From Oscillospiraceae bacterium (GTDB lineage: Bacteria > Bacillota > Clostridia > Oscillospirales > Oscillospiraceae), in contig JAHHRY010000002.1 of the NCBI GenBank assembly GCA_020025535.1, positions 124,001-188,000 on the forward strand: a DNA stretch of 64,000 nt, written 5' to 3'. A model generated the notes under the pieces. It had not been told where the DNA came from. It searched no databases and saw nothing but the letters and a program-made list of their open reading frames with translations. Below are positions 42,356 through 51,240 of the stretch, one piece after another. The translations under genes and the position numbers were made by a program. Position 1 is the first letter of the stretch, and every line of letters begins with the position of its first letter.

Positions 42356-43980
42356 TGGTTGCTGGATTTTTTTGTATATTTTTTGCATTTCAGCCTGTTA
42401 AAAATCAGATAACCGCCTATAAAAACCCATGTAACTGCAAGAGTTGACAACAAAATAATGGATGCCGGCGGCATTGCGCCCAAGTCAGAAGGATTTCTGT
42501 TTTCTGACGAGCTGCTCTCAATCTGATCCAGCCGGTACAGAGAGGCAGTGTCCGCATAGAGTTTTTCAAAGTAGGCATCGTTGATTTCTTTTTTTCTGCG
42601 GACGGATTTTGTGACGTTTTCAATCAGCTCTCCGGCAGCATTTCGCAGCGACACAGAGCCGTTGAATACAGGGGTCACGAAGGTGTCATCGGTATGATCC
42701 AGAAGCATTCTGGTTGCGTCGATCTTAACCTTGTAGTAGTGCTCGTCATCCTCTCCCCCTCTGGACAGGTAGTCCTGATATACCGGGTCGTTCTGTGCTT
42801 TGGTGGTAACAGGCACATAGCCTTCGGTCTGAGAGTAGGCAATCTGCACTTCATTGGTCAGAAGATACTGGGCAAACAGCCACGAGGCAAGAACTTCCTG
42901 AGGATCTTCCTTGTTAAAGATACAAACAGACGGACCCTGAGAAATCATCTTGGGGTTCTCCGTATCATACTGAGGAATCGGCATGACAACCGTTTCAAAC
43001 TCTACCAGCGCATCCTCGCTGATGTCAGAAAGCGGTGCATTGGTGCCCATCCATGTGGCACCTGCGGTGGAGTCAATGGCAAAGACACACTGTCCGGCAT
43101 TCAGGAAATTAGCAGGGTATCCGGAAATCTTGAAGGTGGAAAAAGCACGGCTTTCGACATGACCGGCAATATCATTGAGAATTTCTTTTGTACTGTCATT
43201 GAAAATCAAAACATCGCCGTTCGGAGTCGAATATCCGGTATTTTTCTGCTGGATCATCTGGATCATCATGTTATCCGTGGATTTGTAGATAAAAGGAATC
43301 AGTACTTCCTGACCGTTCAGTTTGTAGATACCGTTTTCATTCTTTTCTGCAGCTGCTTCCGCAACCTCCCAGATAAAATCCCATGTCAGCACTTCAGGAA
43401 GCGTATAGCCCAGTTTTTCCACATAGGTTTTATTGATATAGCAGGCTTCCGTAGAGCGCATATAGGGAATCGCATAGTAATATCCGTTTACTTTGCATTC
43501 CTCCAGAAATTTCGGTACAATCTCCCCTGCCGTCGGGGAATCAAAGCGCACCTCGCTTCCGCCCAATCCGTATTTTTTATCGGTAAACAGATCGTCCAGA
43601 GGGACAACGTTATTGTCACTTTTCAGATATGTCGCAATGTGATCCGGATAAGTGATGCAGACATTGGGCGTCGTATTGGTTGCCATATTTGTAATGACAT
43701 CGTTGTATATTTTGCCGTAATCCGTATAAAGGCGGAGATTCACCTTGATATTCGGATACAGTTTCTCAAAATCCTCAATGGCTTTCTTGTAGATATCCGT
43801 CTGGGTCTTGTTGGTATCGTTCTTCGACCAGAAGGTGATCTCATAGTCTCTGGAAGTGTCAAATTCCTCCGGGACCTTGAATACTGCTCGATCAACGGAG
43901 CCATGGCATCCGGCAAGCAGGAAAGAAATCATCAGCGCCAGAACTAAGCAGAAGGATGTCCATTTATGCAGTTTTCTCAT
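42352..43980 (-). CDS. ABC transporter sugar-binding lipoprotein (UgpB/family 1 type)
   Basis: A 542-residue solute-binding protein. The signal peptide ends in the lipobox FLLAGC (Cys ~24). The family-1 fold is seen in YEITFWSKND, FEKLYPNIKVNL and YAIPYMRSTEACYINK. Unusually, the C-terminus adds a transmembrane helix (residues ~507-530, ASIILLSTLAVTWVFIGGYL) and a basic tail, so the protein is tethered at both ends. It starts four bases into the end of the downstream-facing permease gene (overlap). The substrate is a sugar or glycerol-phosphate-type compound; not more precise. Confidence 0.85.
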   Translation of the reverse strand: MRKLHKWTSFCLVLALMISFLLAGCHGSVDRAVFKVPEEFDTSRDYEITFWSKNDTNKTQTDIYKKAIEDFEKLYPNIKVNLRLYTDYGKIYNDVITNMATNTTPNVCITYPDHIATYLKSDNNVVPLDDLFTDKKYGLGGSEVRFDSPTAGEIVPKFLEECKVNGYYYAIPYMRSTEACYINKTYVEKLGYTLPEVLTWDFIWEVAEAAAEKNENGIYKLNGQEVLIPFIYKSTDNMMIQMIQQKNTGYSTPNGDVLIFNDSTKEILNDIAGHVESRAFSTFKISGYPANFLNAGQCVFAIDSTAGATWMGTNAPLSDISEDALVEFETVVMPIPQYDTENPKMISQGPSVCIFNKEDPQEVLASWLFAQYLLTNEVQIAYSQTEGYVPVTTKAQNDPVYQDYLSRGGEDDEHYYKVKIDATRMLLDHTDDTFVTPVFNGSVSLRNAAGELIENVTKSVRRKKEINDAYFEKLYADTASLYRLDQIESSSSENRNPSDLGAMPPASIILLSTLAVTWVFIGGYLIFNRLKCKKYTKKSSNH

Positions 43981-44852
43981 CCCTTTATGCCTCCTCTGGA
44001 CACGCCGGCCATAATCTTTTTGTGGAACACCAGGAACAGTATAATCAGCGGCACCGATATGACCACCACAGCAGCCATCATAGCGGGAATGTTCTCACGG
44101 CCAAAGCCGTTTTCACGGATTGACTGGATGCCGTTGGAAACCAGATAATACATTTCGTCGTCCGTAATCAGTCTGGGCCAAACATACGAGTTCCAGCATT
44201 CAATCACTTTGAGAATGGTAATGGTGATCAAAGTGGGCCTGCAGATGGGGATCATGACTTTCATCAGATATTTCATATCGGATGTACCGTCCACCTTGGC
44301 CGCATAATATAGCTCGTCCGGAATCTGTGCAAAATTCTCTTTCAGCAGGTAGATGTAGAAAACGGACGTAACGCTGGGCAGGATCAAACCGGTAAAGGTA
44401 TTTCGCAAGTCCAGATTTGTCACAGTAACAAAGTTGGTAATCACAACCAGTTCGCTGGGAATCATCATTAAAGACAGGAAAATGGTAAATGCCAGATTCT
44501 TCCCACGAAAGTTCAGTCTTGCAAAAGCAAAGGCTGCCAAAACCGTCACAAACAACATGATGGCAGTAGTGGTCAGGGCAAAAAACACGGTATTGGTCAG
44601 ATACTTTGCAAGAGGAACAGCCGTAAAGGCATCATGATAGTTATCCAGTGTGGGCTCCATGGGGACGAATGTGGGCACCCGCTCGGAATTATACTCTCCA
44701 TAGCTTTTGAAGGATGTCAGTACCATCCAATAGAACGGGAAAAGAACCACAAGTGCCCATACCGTCAGGAGAATATAGGTAATTGTCCGCACAACTGTTT
44801 TTCTGCGTTTGGCGGCGGACTCCACTGTTCTGTAATGATCTTTTCTTTCCAT
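43977..44852 (-). CDS. ABC sugar transporter permease (MalG/UgpE type)
   Basis: A 291-residue inner-membrane permease with six predicted helices. The EAA loop that contacts the ATPase is seen as ELYYAAKVDGTSDMKYLMKV. It pairs with the permease encoded just upstream. Its end overlaps the binding-protein gene by four bases. No ATPase gene is nearby; such systems often share an MsmX/UgpC-like ATPase encoded elsewhere. Confidence 0.92.
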   Translation of the reverse strand: MERKDHYRTVESAAKRRKTVVRTITYILLTVWALVVLFPFYWMVLTSFKSYGEYNSERVPTFVPMEPTLDNYHDAFTAVPLAKYLTNTVFFALTTTAIMLFVTVLAAFAFARLNFRGKNLAFTIFLSLMMIPSELVVITNFVTVTNLDLRNTFTGLILPSVTSVFYIYLLKENFAQIPDELYYAAKVDGTSDMKYLMKVMIPICRPTLITITILKVIECWNSYVWPRLITDDEMYYLVSNGIQSIRENGFGRENIPAMMAAVVVISVPLIILFLVFHKKIMAGVSRGGIKG

Positions 44853-44866
44853 AAAGATTCCCCCAC

Positions 44867-45757
44867 TCAGTAGTGCACATGCTTTTTGCTGATCATCAGA
44901 TTGATACAGGTGATGGTCAGAACAATCATGAACAGGATGATTGCGGCAGCTGAAGCAAACGAGGGATATCCACCGCTGTCGCCGTAGAGCATATCGTAAA
45001 TATAGCCCACAATTGTGTTCATCTCATTGGCGTTCAGATTGGAACCAAACAGTGCAACCGCATCGCTGTACGCCTTAAATGCTCCGATGAAGCCGGTAAT
45101 GAACAGATAAAAAAGGGACGGAGAAATCATGGGCAGGGTGATTTTGGTAAACACCCTGTTTTGAGGTGTGCCGTCCACTCTGGCAGCGTCGTAGTAAGAC
45201 TGATCCACCGAAGCCAGCGCGCTGGTGAGAATCAGAACTTTAAACGGCATAACCACCCAAATGGTATATACACTCAGCACCAGCATTTTAGCCCAGTAAG
45301 GACCGTTTATAAAGTCCACCGGAGTGAAACCAAATACTTTCAGAACCAGGTTCACCAGGCCGTCCGTGTAAGGTGTCTGCTTGAAGAGAATCATGAACAC
45401 CAGGCCGACAGCCAGCGTATTGGTAACGTAGGGCAGAAAATAAATGGTCTGATAGAGATTGCGGAGTGCCTTGATAGAACTCAGGCCCACTGAAATCAGC
45501 AATGCCAGTCCGGTGGACAGTGGTACCGTAATCACCACCAGGATAAATGTGTTCTTCAGTGCCTGAAGGAAATAGGGATCCCGCAGGACATAGGAATAGT
45601 TGTAAATTCCTATACCGAAAAAAGTCTGGGATGCGGAGTTATACCCTTCCTCAAAGGAATAAATGAAAACATCGATCAGAGGATATACCATAAACACGCC
45701 CAGAAACAGCATTGCGGGTAACAGATAGAGCCAGCCTTTGAAATCATTCTTATCCAT
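44867..45757 (-). CDS. ABC sugar transporter permease (MalF/UgpA type)
   Basis: A 296-residue permease with six predicted helices and the EAA loop SYYDAARVDGTPQNRVFTKI. It is the first gene of the three-gene transporter operon. AGGAG precedes the ATG, and a strong promoter lies upstream. Confidence 0.92.
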   Translation of the reverse strand: MDKNDFKGWLYLLPAMLFLGVFMVYPLIDVFIYSFEEGYNSASQTFFGIGIYNYSYVLRDPYFLQALKNTFILVVITVPLSTGLALLISVGLSSIKALRNLYQTIYFLPYVTNTLAVGLVFMILFKQTPYTDGLVNLVLKVFGFTPVDFINGPYWAKMLVLSVYTIWVVMPFKVLILTSALASVDQSYYDAARVDGTPQNRVFTKITLPMISPSLFYLFITGFIGAFKAYSDAVALFGSNLNANEMNTIVGYIYDMLYGDSGGYPSFASAAAIILFMIVLTITCINLMISKKHVHY

Positions 45758-45790
45758 TTTGCTTCTCCTGCCTCAATTCCTCCGGAAGGC

Positions 45791-45808
45791 GGAATTAACC
45801 GGAATTCC
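45791..45808. promoter_or_regulatory. Inverted repeat downstream of the ABC operon promoter
   Basis: GGAATT-AACCGG-AATTCC, with a second AACCGG directly after it. Its position between promoter and first gene suits a regulator site, but no regulator gene adjoins. Confidence 0.35.
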
Positions 45809-45828
45809 AACCGGACATAATCTCTGTT

Positions 45829-45857
45829 ATTATATCTTTTCGGAGATTACAAGTCAA
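45829..45857 (-). promoter_or_regulatory. Sigma-A promoter of the sugar ABC operon
   Basis: On the minus strand TTGACT, a 17-base spacer and TATAAT. It overlaps the last codons of the serine recombinase gene. Confidence 0.8.
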
Positions 45858-47235
45858 CAATGGATTCATCCGACCTATTGCCTGTTCTGCCGGGACTGTC
45901 CAGATAAAACGTCCATTCCTGGGGCAGGTTTCGGAGTTTCAGTACAATCTTCCGGTTTTTATAAACGGTGATTTTCTCCAGAAGCAGTCGGTAAAAGTTT
46001 TCAGATACGATTTCTCCGTCCAATACTCCCCTGGTTTCCTGCAAAAGAGCTTCCGTTTCCACAGCTTCTCCCGAAAAACGCAAAGCTTCACTTGCCAGAG
46101 ACGCTACACAGGCACAGATTCTCTCCCGATCCATACTGAGTGAACCGACAGCTGTTTTTACCATCATCAATGCAGCATCATCCCGCAGAAGGAGCCCGAC
46201 GTCGCAGCCTCTGTCCTGCGATAACTGTCTGCAGCCTGCATTGGTCGCGGCATAGCAGCTCCAATATCTGCAGTATTTTCCGTCCTTTCGATATTTTTTA
46301 CGGGATACAAAGCAGCTGCCGCATTCTCCGCAGCGGATTTTTCCAGAAAAAAGATAAGAAGCCGGCCGTCCGGAGCCTGTACCGGATTGCCGGCTTCTGG
46401 TGTTAAGTTCAGACTGCACCCTGTCCCAGAGCGCACGGTCTATGATGGCTTCGTGGTGATTGTGTATCACAATCTGCGGCTCCTGTCCGTGATTGTACTT
46501 TTTCTCGTGGGTCAGATAGTCCGGCGTATATGTTTTCTTCTGAATCAGATCTCCTGCGTACTTCTCATTTCGCAGAATTTTCAGAATATGACTGCTGCTC
46601 CACCTGCTCGTTCCGGTGCAGGTGCGGTATCCGGCCTGTTCCAGCTCCAGGGCTATGGTTGTTGTTCCTTTCTTCTCCAAACCGTATTTTTCAAATATCA
46701 GCCGCACTAATTCAGCGCCTTCCGGGTTCACAGTCATAACCCCGTTTTTGACGTCGTAGCCCAGCATGGAACGGCCAAATACAACGCCCATCTCCATGCG
46801 TCTGGTCTGCCCCCATTTGACACGGGACGAAGTTTTTCGGCTTTCCTCCTGGGCAATCGAGCCCAGAATGGACAGCCTCAGCTCCGCATCCGGTTCCAGT
46901 GTGTTGATGCCGTCATTCACAAACAGCACCCCAACACCCAATCCCCTCAGCTCACGGGTAAAGGCAATGGTGTCCAGAATGTTTCTTGAAAAACGGCTGA
47001 CCTCTTTGGTAATGATCAGCTGGAATTTCCCGGAAAACGCATCCGCAATCATCCGATTGAACTGAACGCGCTTTCGCGTGGATGTGCCGGTAATTCCCTC
47101 ATCGGCGTATATTTTGTAAAGTTCCCAGTCCGGCTGCCTTTCAATATACTCCTTGAAGTACCGCTGCTGGGACTCGAACGAATTGATCTGATCCGCTTTG
47201 TCCGTGGAAACACGGCAGTAACTGGCAACAAACAA
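45847..47235 (-). CDS. Large serine recombinase, candidate excisionase of the cotJC element
   Basis: A 462-residue large serine recombinase, the family of skin SpoIVCA and phage integrases. The resolvase domain (residues ~3-145) opens ASYCRVSTDK with the catalytic Ser10 and Arg8 and has SRFSRNILDT. The recombinase domain (~165-270) and the zinc ribbon (~300-345, CGECGSCF and later C/C) follow, then a helical C-terminal region. All catalytic features look intact. The start is TTG, immediately after the TGA of a 63-residue ORF, with GGGG as a weak SD, so it is probably coupled. It lies 4 kb from the element's right end. No clear sigma-A promoter precedes it. Confidence 0.9.
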   Translation of the reverse strand: MFVASYCRVSTDKADQINSFESQQRYFKEYIERQPDWELYKIYADEGITGTSTRKRVQFNRMIADAFSGKFQLIITKEVSRFSRNILDTIAFTRELRGLGVGVLFVNDGINTLEPDAELRLSILGSIAQEESRKTSSRVKWGQTRRMEMGVVFGRSMLGYDVKNGVMTVNPEGAELVRLIFEKYGLEKKGTTTIALELEQAGYRTCTGTSRWSSSHILKILRNEKYAGDLIQKKTYTPDYLTHEKKYNHGQEPQIVIHNHHEAIIDRALWDRVQSELNTRSRQSGTGSGRPASYLFSGKIRCGECGSCFVSRKKYRKDGKYCRYWSCYAATNAGCRQLSQDRGCDVGLLLRDDAALMMVKTAVGSLSMDRERICACVASLASEALRFSGEAVETEALLQETRGVLDGEIVSENFYRLLLEKITVYKNRKIVLKLRNLPQEWTFYLDSPGRTGNRSDESIVDL

Positions 47236-47427
47236 TCAAACCGCCCCTTTGGTCAGTTTCTTTTCCGCATAACGGAGCTGAAGGTCGTTTAAAGTACCCG
47301 TTTCTTTCAGTGCCAGCAGCAAGGCATGCTGCACTTCTTCCCAAAAAGCCCCGTCCTGTTCTTTGGTAACGGGACGGTCACTTTCTATGCTTTCCAAAAC
47401 TGCCTTCTGCTTTCGCACGCAGGCCAC
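47236..47427 (-). CDS. Small protein coupled to the serine recombinase
   Basis: A 63-residue ORF with a GTG start after a strong GGAAGGGGAG site. It ends directly against the recombinase start (TGATTG). The C-terminal part (LALKETGTLNDLQLRYAEKKL) resembles SHOCT-type short helical modules. I do not know its function. Its place suggests a translational regulator or accessory/directionality factor for the recombinase. Confidence 0.65.
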   Translation of the reverse strand: MACVRKQKAVLESIESDRPVTKEQDGAFWEEVQHALLLALKETGTLNDLQLRYAEKKLTKGAV

Positions 47428-47460
47428 TCCCCTTCCTGAAAAATTTCAAAAGAATGTACA

Positions 47461-47474
47461 GGTGTATATACACC
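47461..47474. promoter_or_regulatory. Palindrome between the recombinase and nad operons, candidate NiaR operator
   Basis: GGTGTATATACACC, a perfect 14-base palindrome four bases upstream of the nadA -35 box. niaR, a nicotinate-responsive repressor of NAD genes, is the last gene of this operon. Assignment is by context; the site also sits upstream of the divergent recombinase. Confidence 0.55.
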
Positions 47475-47478
47475 CTTA

Positions 47479-47507
47479 TTGACATATAGAAAACAGGCCA
47501 TTATAAT
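47479..47507 (+). promoter_or_regulatory. Consensus sigma-A promoter of the nadABC-niaR operon
   Basis: TTGACA, a 17-base spacer and TATAAT: both hexamers are exact consensus. Confidence 0.92.
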
Positions 47508-47542
47508 AGCAAACGAAACAGCAAACAAATGGAGGAGTAACT

Positions 47543-48463
47543 ATGCTTACTACCAGAGAATTGCAGGATAAGATCCTGCACCTCAAAAAAGAAAAAAATG
47601 TTTGTATCCTGGCCCATGCATATCAAACCCATGATGTAATCGAAATTGCCGACTTTATCGGTGATTCCTTCGCACTCAGCCGAAAGGCGCAGTCTGCACC
47701 TCAGAACACTCTGCTTGTATGCGGCGTACGCTTCATGGCGGAAACTGCAAAGATCCTTTCTCCCAACAAGAAAGTGATTCTGGCTCATCCCCACGCCGGC
47801 TGTCCTATGGCAGAGCAGCTGACCGTTGAAGAGCTGAGAAATCTAAAAAAAGCCCATCCTAATGCTGCCGTGGTTGCCTATATAAATTCTACCGCTGCCC
47901 TGAAGACCGAATGCGATGTGTGTGTAACTTCCGCATCCGCTCTGAAGATCGTCCGCAATCTCCCTCAGGAAGAAATTCTGTTTGTACCCGACCGCAATTT
48001 AGGCGGCTGGCTGGCAAAGCAGATTCCTGAAAAGAAGTTCTATTTTATTGACGGCGGATGCCCTGTACATATGCAAATTACGGCTGAAGATGTGGTTCTC
48101 GCCCGCAAAGAGCATCCCGACGCACTGGTTCTGGTGCATCCGGAATGCAAGGCAGAGGTAACCAGTCAGGCTGACTACGCCGGCAGCACCACCGGCATCA
48201 TGGAATTTGCAGGAAAAAGCGATGCCAAGGAATTCATCATCGGCACTGACAATATCATTGCAGAGCATCTTCGCTTCGCACATCCGGACAAGAAATTCTA
48301 TGTGCTATCCAAAAAATGTGTTTGCGAAGATATGCGTCTCATCACCCTGCAGGAGATTTATGAATGCCTGATGGGTGAAGCCGGCGAAGAAATCATCCTT
48401 GAAGATGAGGAACGCCTCAAGGCTCAGACATCTATTGATAAAATGTTGGAAATGAACGCTTAA
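47543..48463 (+). CDS. nadA: Quinolinate synthase
   Basis: A 306-residue [4Fe-4S] enzyme that condenses iminoaspartate with dihydroxyacetone phosphate to quinolinate. The three internal domains and the cluster cysteines are visible in LLVCGVRFMAETAKI, in the CDVCVTSASA region and in SKKCVCEDM. HPHAGCPMA and PDRNLGGWLA are further family motifs. GGAGG precedes the ATG. It is the first gene of the nad operon and lies inside the cotJC element. Confidence 0.96.
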   Translation: MLTTRELQDKILHLKKEKNVCILAHAYQTHDVIEIADFIGDSFALSRKAQSAPQNTLLVCGVRFMAETAKILSPNKKVILAHPHAGCPMAEQLTVEELRNLKKAHPNAAVVAYINSTAALKTECDVCVTSASALKIVRNLPQEEILFVPDRNLGGWLAKQIPEKKFYFIDGGCPVHMQITAEDVVLARKEHPDALVLVHPECKAEVTSQADYAGSTTGIMEFAGKSDAKEFIIGTDNIIAEHLRFAHPDKKFYVLSKKCVCEDMRLITLQEIYECLMGEAGEEIILEDEERLKAQTSIDKMLEMNA

Positions 48464-49755
48464 TGGTGGAAAATATGAATACAGATATCTTGATTGTAGG
48501 CAGCGGCTGTTCCGGACTTTATTGTGCCCTGAACCTGCCCGAAGACAAAAAAATTACCGTAATTACCAAAGCTGCGCTGGAAGAATGCAACTCCTTTCTG
48601 GCGCAGGGAGGCATCTGCGTTCTTCGGGACGAGAACGATTACGACTCCTTCTTCGAGGATACGATGAAAGCCGGTCATTACGAAAATGATAAAACCAGCG
48701 TGGACATCATGATCCGCTCCTCCCGTGAAGTCATAAACGACCTGATTCGTTTGGGTGTCGACTTCACAAAGGGTGAGGATGGCAATCCTGATTATACCAG
48801 AGAAGGTGCTCACTCCAAAAAGCGTATTATGTACCATGAAGATGTGACAGGCAAGGAAATCACCTCCAAACTGCTGGCCCGGGTAAAAGAGCGGGACAAT
48901 ATCACACTGATGGAATACACTTCCCTGCTGGATGTGATCATCCAGGACAATATCTGCCGGGGCGCTGTTCTCCGTCTGGCGGACGGTACCATCACCACCG
49001 TCAATACCCAGTATACGGTTCTCGCTACAGGCGGCATCGGTGGATTGTACAAGCACTCTACGAATTTCCGTCAGCTGACGGCAGATGCCGTAGCCATCGC
49101 CTTGAAGCACGGGCTTGAAGTCAGGGATGTAAACTATATTCAAATTCATCCGACAACCTTCTATAACCGGGACAGCTCCGAAAGAAGCTTTCTCATCAGC
49201 GAATCTGTCCGAGGTGAGGGTGCAAAACTCTACAACAAAAATATGGAGCGTTTTGTAAACGAACTGCTCCCCAGAGATCAGGTGTCCAAGGCGATTTTCG
49301 AGCAGATGGAAAAAGACGGCACCGAGCACGTCTGGGAAGATCTGCGTCCCATTGATCCGGAAGCGCTTAAAACCCATTTCCCCAACATCGTAGAATACTG
49401 TGCCAAAAAAGGATATGATGTAACAAAGGAATGTATTCCTGTAGTACCGGCACAGCACTACTATATGGGCGGCGTAAAAGTGGATAAATACAGCCGCTCT
49501 TCGGCTGAAAGGCTCTATGTCGTTGGTGAAGCCGCCTGTAACGGCGTGCATGGCAAAAATCGTCTGGCCAGCAACTCTCTTCTGGAAAGTCTGGTATTTG
49601 CCAGAAGAGCCGCCGGGCAGATGGCAGCCAATCCGGCAGAGGCATTGCCGCTGGGTGAGGTTAATCTTTCCCTTTATGCCGACAAAGAAAAACTGGAACA
49701 AGACTACAAGACCCTTGTTCTGAAAGAGATTGAACGGAGGACTAATAATGTTTGA
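48463..49755 (+). CDS. nadB: L-aspartate oxidase
   Basis: A 430-residue FAD flavoprotein that oxidises aspartate to iminoaspartate for NadA. FAD-binding motifs are ILIVGSGCSGLYCAL at the N-terminus and ATGGIGG in the middle, with the succinate-dehydrogenase-like active-site segment HYYMGGVKVD and ASNSLLESLVF at the end. The first ATG overlaps the nadA stop by one base; a second ATG four codons later, after GGTGG, may be the true start. It is ~100 residues shorter than the E. coli enzyme because the C-terminal helical domain is reduced. Confidence 0.93.
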   Translation: MVENMNTDILIVGSGCSGLYCALNLPEDKKITVITKAALEECNSFLAQGGICVLRDENDYDSFFEDTMKAGHYENDKTSVDIMIRSSREVINDLIRLGVDFTKGEDGNPDYTREGAHSKKRIMYHEDVTGKEITSKLLARVKERDNITLMEYTSLLDVIIQDNICRGAVLRLADGTITTVNTQYTVLATGGIGGLYKHSTNFRQLTADAVAIALKHGLEVRDVNYIQIHPTTFYNRDSSERSFLISESVRGEGAKLYNKNMERFVNELLPRDQVSKAIFEQMEKDGTEHVWEDLRPIDPEALKTHFPNIVEYCAKKGYDVTKECIPVVPAQHYYMGGVKVDKYSRSSAERLYVVGEAACNGVHGKNRLASNSLLESLVFARRAAGQMAANPAEALPLGEVNLSLYADKEKLEQDYKTLVLKEIERRTNNV

Positions 49756-50602
49756 TCAAGCTACCATGAAACTGAAAGTAGATCCGCTGATTCTGATGGC
49801 GCTGGACGAAGATATTACCAGCGAGGACGTCACCACCAACAGCGTCATGCCCGAAAGAACCATGGGCGAAGTGGATCTGATCTGCAAGCAGGACGGTATT
49901 CTGTGCGGCGTTCAGGTTTTTGCCCGCACCTTCACGCTGCTGGACGATACAACCGAGATTGAATTTTTTGCCAAGGACGGCGACCGGATTACCAAGGGGC
50001 AGAAAATCGCAAAAGTCCGCGGTGACATTCGTGTGCTCCTCTCCGGTGAACGCACTGCATTAAACTATCTGCAGAGAATGTGCGGTGTTGCCACCTACAC
50101 AAGAAATGTTGCCGATCTTTTGGAAGGAACCAGCATAAAGCTTCTGGACACCCGGAAAACCACCCCTAACAACCGTATTTTTGAAAAGTATTCCGTTCGG
50201 GTCGGCGGCGGTAACAATCATCGCTATAATCTTTCTGACGGTGTCCTTTTGAAGGACAATCACATCGGTGCAGCAGGCGGTGTCAAGCAGGCTATCACGA
50301 TGGCGAAGGCATATGCGCCTTTTGTCCGCAAAATTGAGGTGGAAGTTGAGAACCTCAATATGGTAAAAGAAGCCGTAGAGGCCGGTGCTGATATTATCAT
50401 GCTGGATAATATGAATCACGCTCAGCTGAAAGAAGCCATCGACTATATTGATGGTCGTGCAGAAATTGAAGTTTCCGGCAATGTTACAAAGGAAAACATC
50501 AAGATGCTGTCCGACCTTCATGTGGATTATATTTCCAGTGGTGCGCTTACCCATTCCTCCCCTATTCTGGATCTTTCCCTGAAGAACCTCCATGCAATTT
50601 AA
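49748..50602 (+). CDS. nadC: Nicotinate-nucleotide pyrophosphorylase (carboxylating)
   Basis: A 284-residue phosphoribosyltransferase that converts quinolinate and PRPP to nicotinate mononucleotide. Characteristic segments are LSGERTALNYLQRMCGVAT, LLDTRKTTP and GGGNNHRYNLSDGVLLKDNH. The start is the ATG after GGAGG, eight bases inside the end of nadB. It completes the aspartate-to-NaMN branch. Confidence 0.96.
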   Translation: MFDQATMKLKVDPLILMALDEDITSEDVTTNSVMPERTMGEVDLICKQDGILCGVQVFARTFTLLDDTTEIEFFAKDGDRITKGQKIAKVRGDIRVLLSGERTALNYLQRMCGVATYTRNVADLLEGTSIKLLDTRKTTPNNRIFEKYSVRVGGGNNHRYNLSDGVLLKDNHIGAAGGVKQAITMAKAYAPFVRKIEVEVENLNMVKEAVEAGADIIMLDNMNHAQLKEAIDYIDGRAEIEVSGNVTKENIKMLSDLHVDYISSGALTHSSPILDLSLKNLHAI

Positions 50603-50615
50603 GGAGGCGCTTACA

Positions 50616-51164
50616 ATGGAGAAGATGAGTGCAGAAACAAGAAGACTTAAAATATTATCTCTTCTCTCTGAGGCGGAGGCACCGATTTGTGCCGCAAATC
50701 TTGCATCTGATTTGGGAGTAACCAGACAGGTAATTGTCAATGATATTGCCCTGCTGCGTGCCTCAGGACACAGGATCACTTCTCATGTCAACGGCTATGT
50801 GGTGGAAAAGGCAAAAGTGTATAGCCGGGTTCTGAAAGTACGTCATTCCGACGAAGACGCAGAAAAGGAACTGAATCTGATTGTTGACGCCGGCGGTACC
50901 GTGGATGACGTATTCGTATACCATCGTGTTTATGGTAAGGTGCGTGCGGAAGTGGGCATCAAATCACGACTGCAGATCAGGCAATATCTGGAAGGTATCG
51001 CCTCCGGAAAATCCAGCCTGCTGAAAAATGTAACTTCCGGTTACCACTATCACACAGTAAGTGCAGACAGTATTGAAACACTGGATTTGATTCAGGCCGA
51101 GCTGAAAGCCTGCGGCTTTCTTGCCCCTCTTCAGGATCACGAGCCGTTTGAAATCGGCAAATAG
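50616..51164 (+). CDS. niaR: NiaR (YrxA) transcriptional repressor of NAD biosynthesis
   Basis: A 182-residue regulator. The N-terminal winged helix (RRLKILSLLSEAEAPICAAN, then GVTRQVIVNDIALLRASGH) is followed by a 3H ligand-binding domain whose histidines are seen in VYHRVYG and SGYHYHTVS. In Firmicutes NiaR uses nicotinic acid as corepressor to shut off nad genes. AAGGAGG precedes the ATG. It is the last gene of the operon and probably autoregulates through the palindrome upstream of nadA. Confidence 0.92.
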   Translation: MEKMSAETRRLKILSLLSEAEAPICAANLASDLGVTRQVIVNDIALLRASGHRITSHVNGYVVEKAKVYSRVLKVRHSDEDAEKELNLIVDAGGTVDDVFVYHRVYGKVRAEVGIKSRLQIRQYLEGIASGKSSLLKNVTSGYHYHTVSADSIETLDLIQAELKACGFLAPLQDHEPFEIGK

Positions 51165-51174
51165 TAAAACGCAC

Positions 51175-51219
51175 AAGGACTGCAGAAAGGGCGAAAATTG
51201 CCGTTTCTGCAGTCCTTTT
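51175..51219 (+). terminator. Terminator of the nadABC-niaR operon
   Basis: AAGGACTGCAGAAA and its exact complement (51204-51217) around a 15-base loop, then TTC. Only 45 bases remain to the element's right end. Confidence 0.88.
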
Positions 51220-51240
51220 CACTTATATTTACTGCCTGAC

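Noticed and set aside
42694..43947. A 417-codon plus-strand ORF opposite the sugar-binding protein gene
   Set aside because: No SD or domain; the lipoprotein frame on the other strand is certain.
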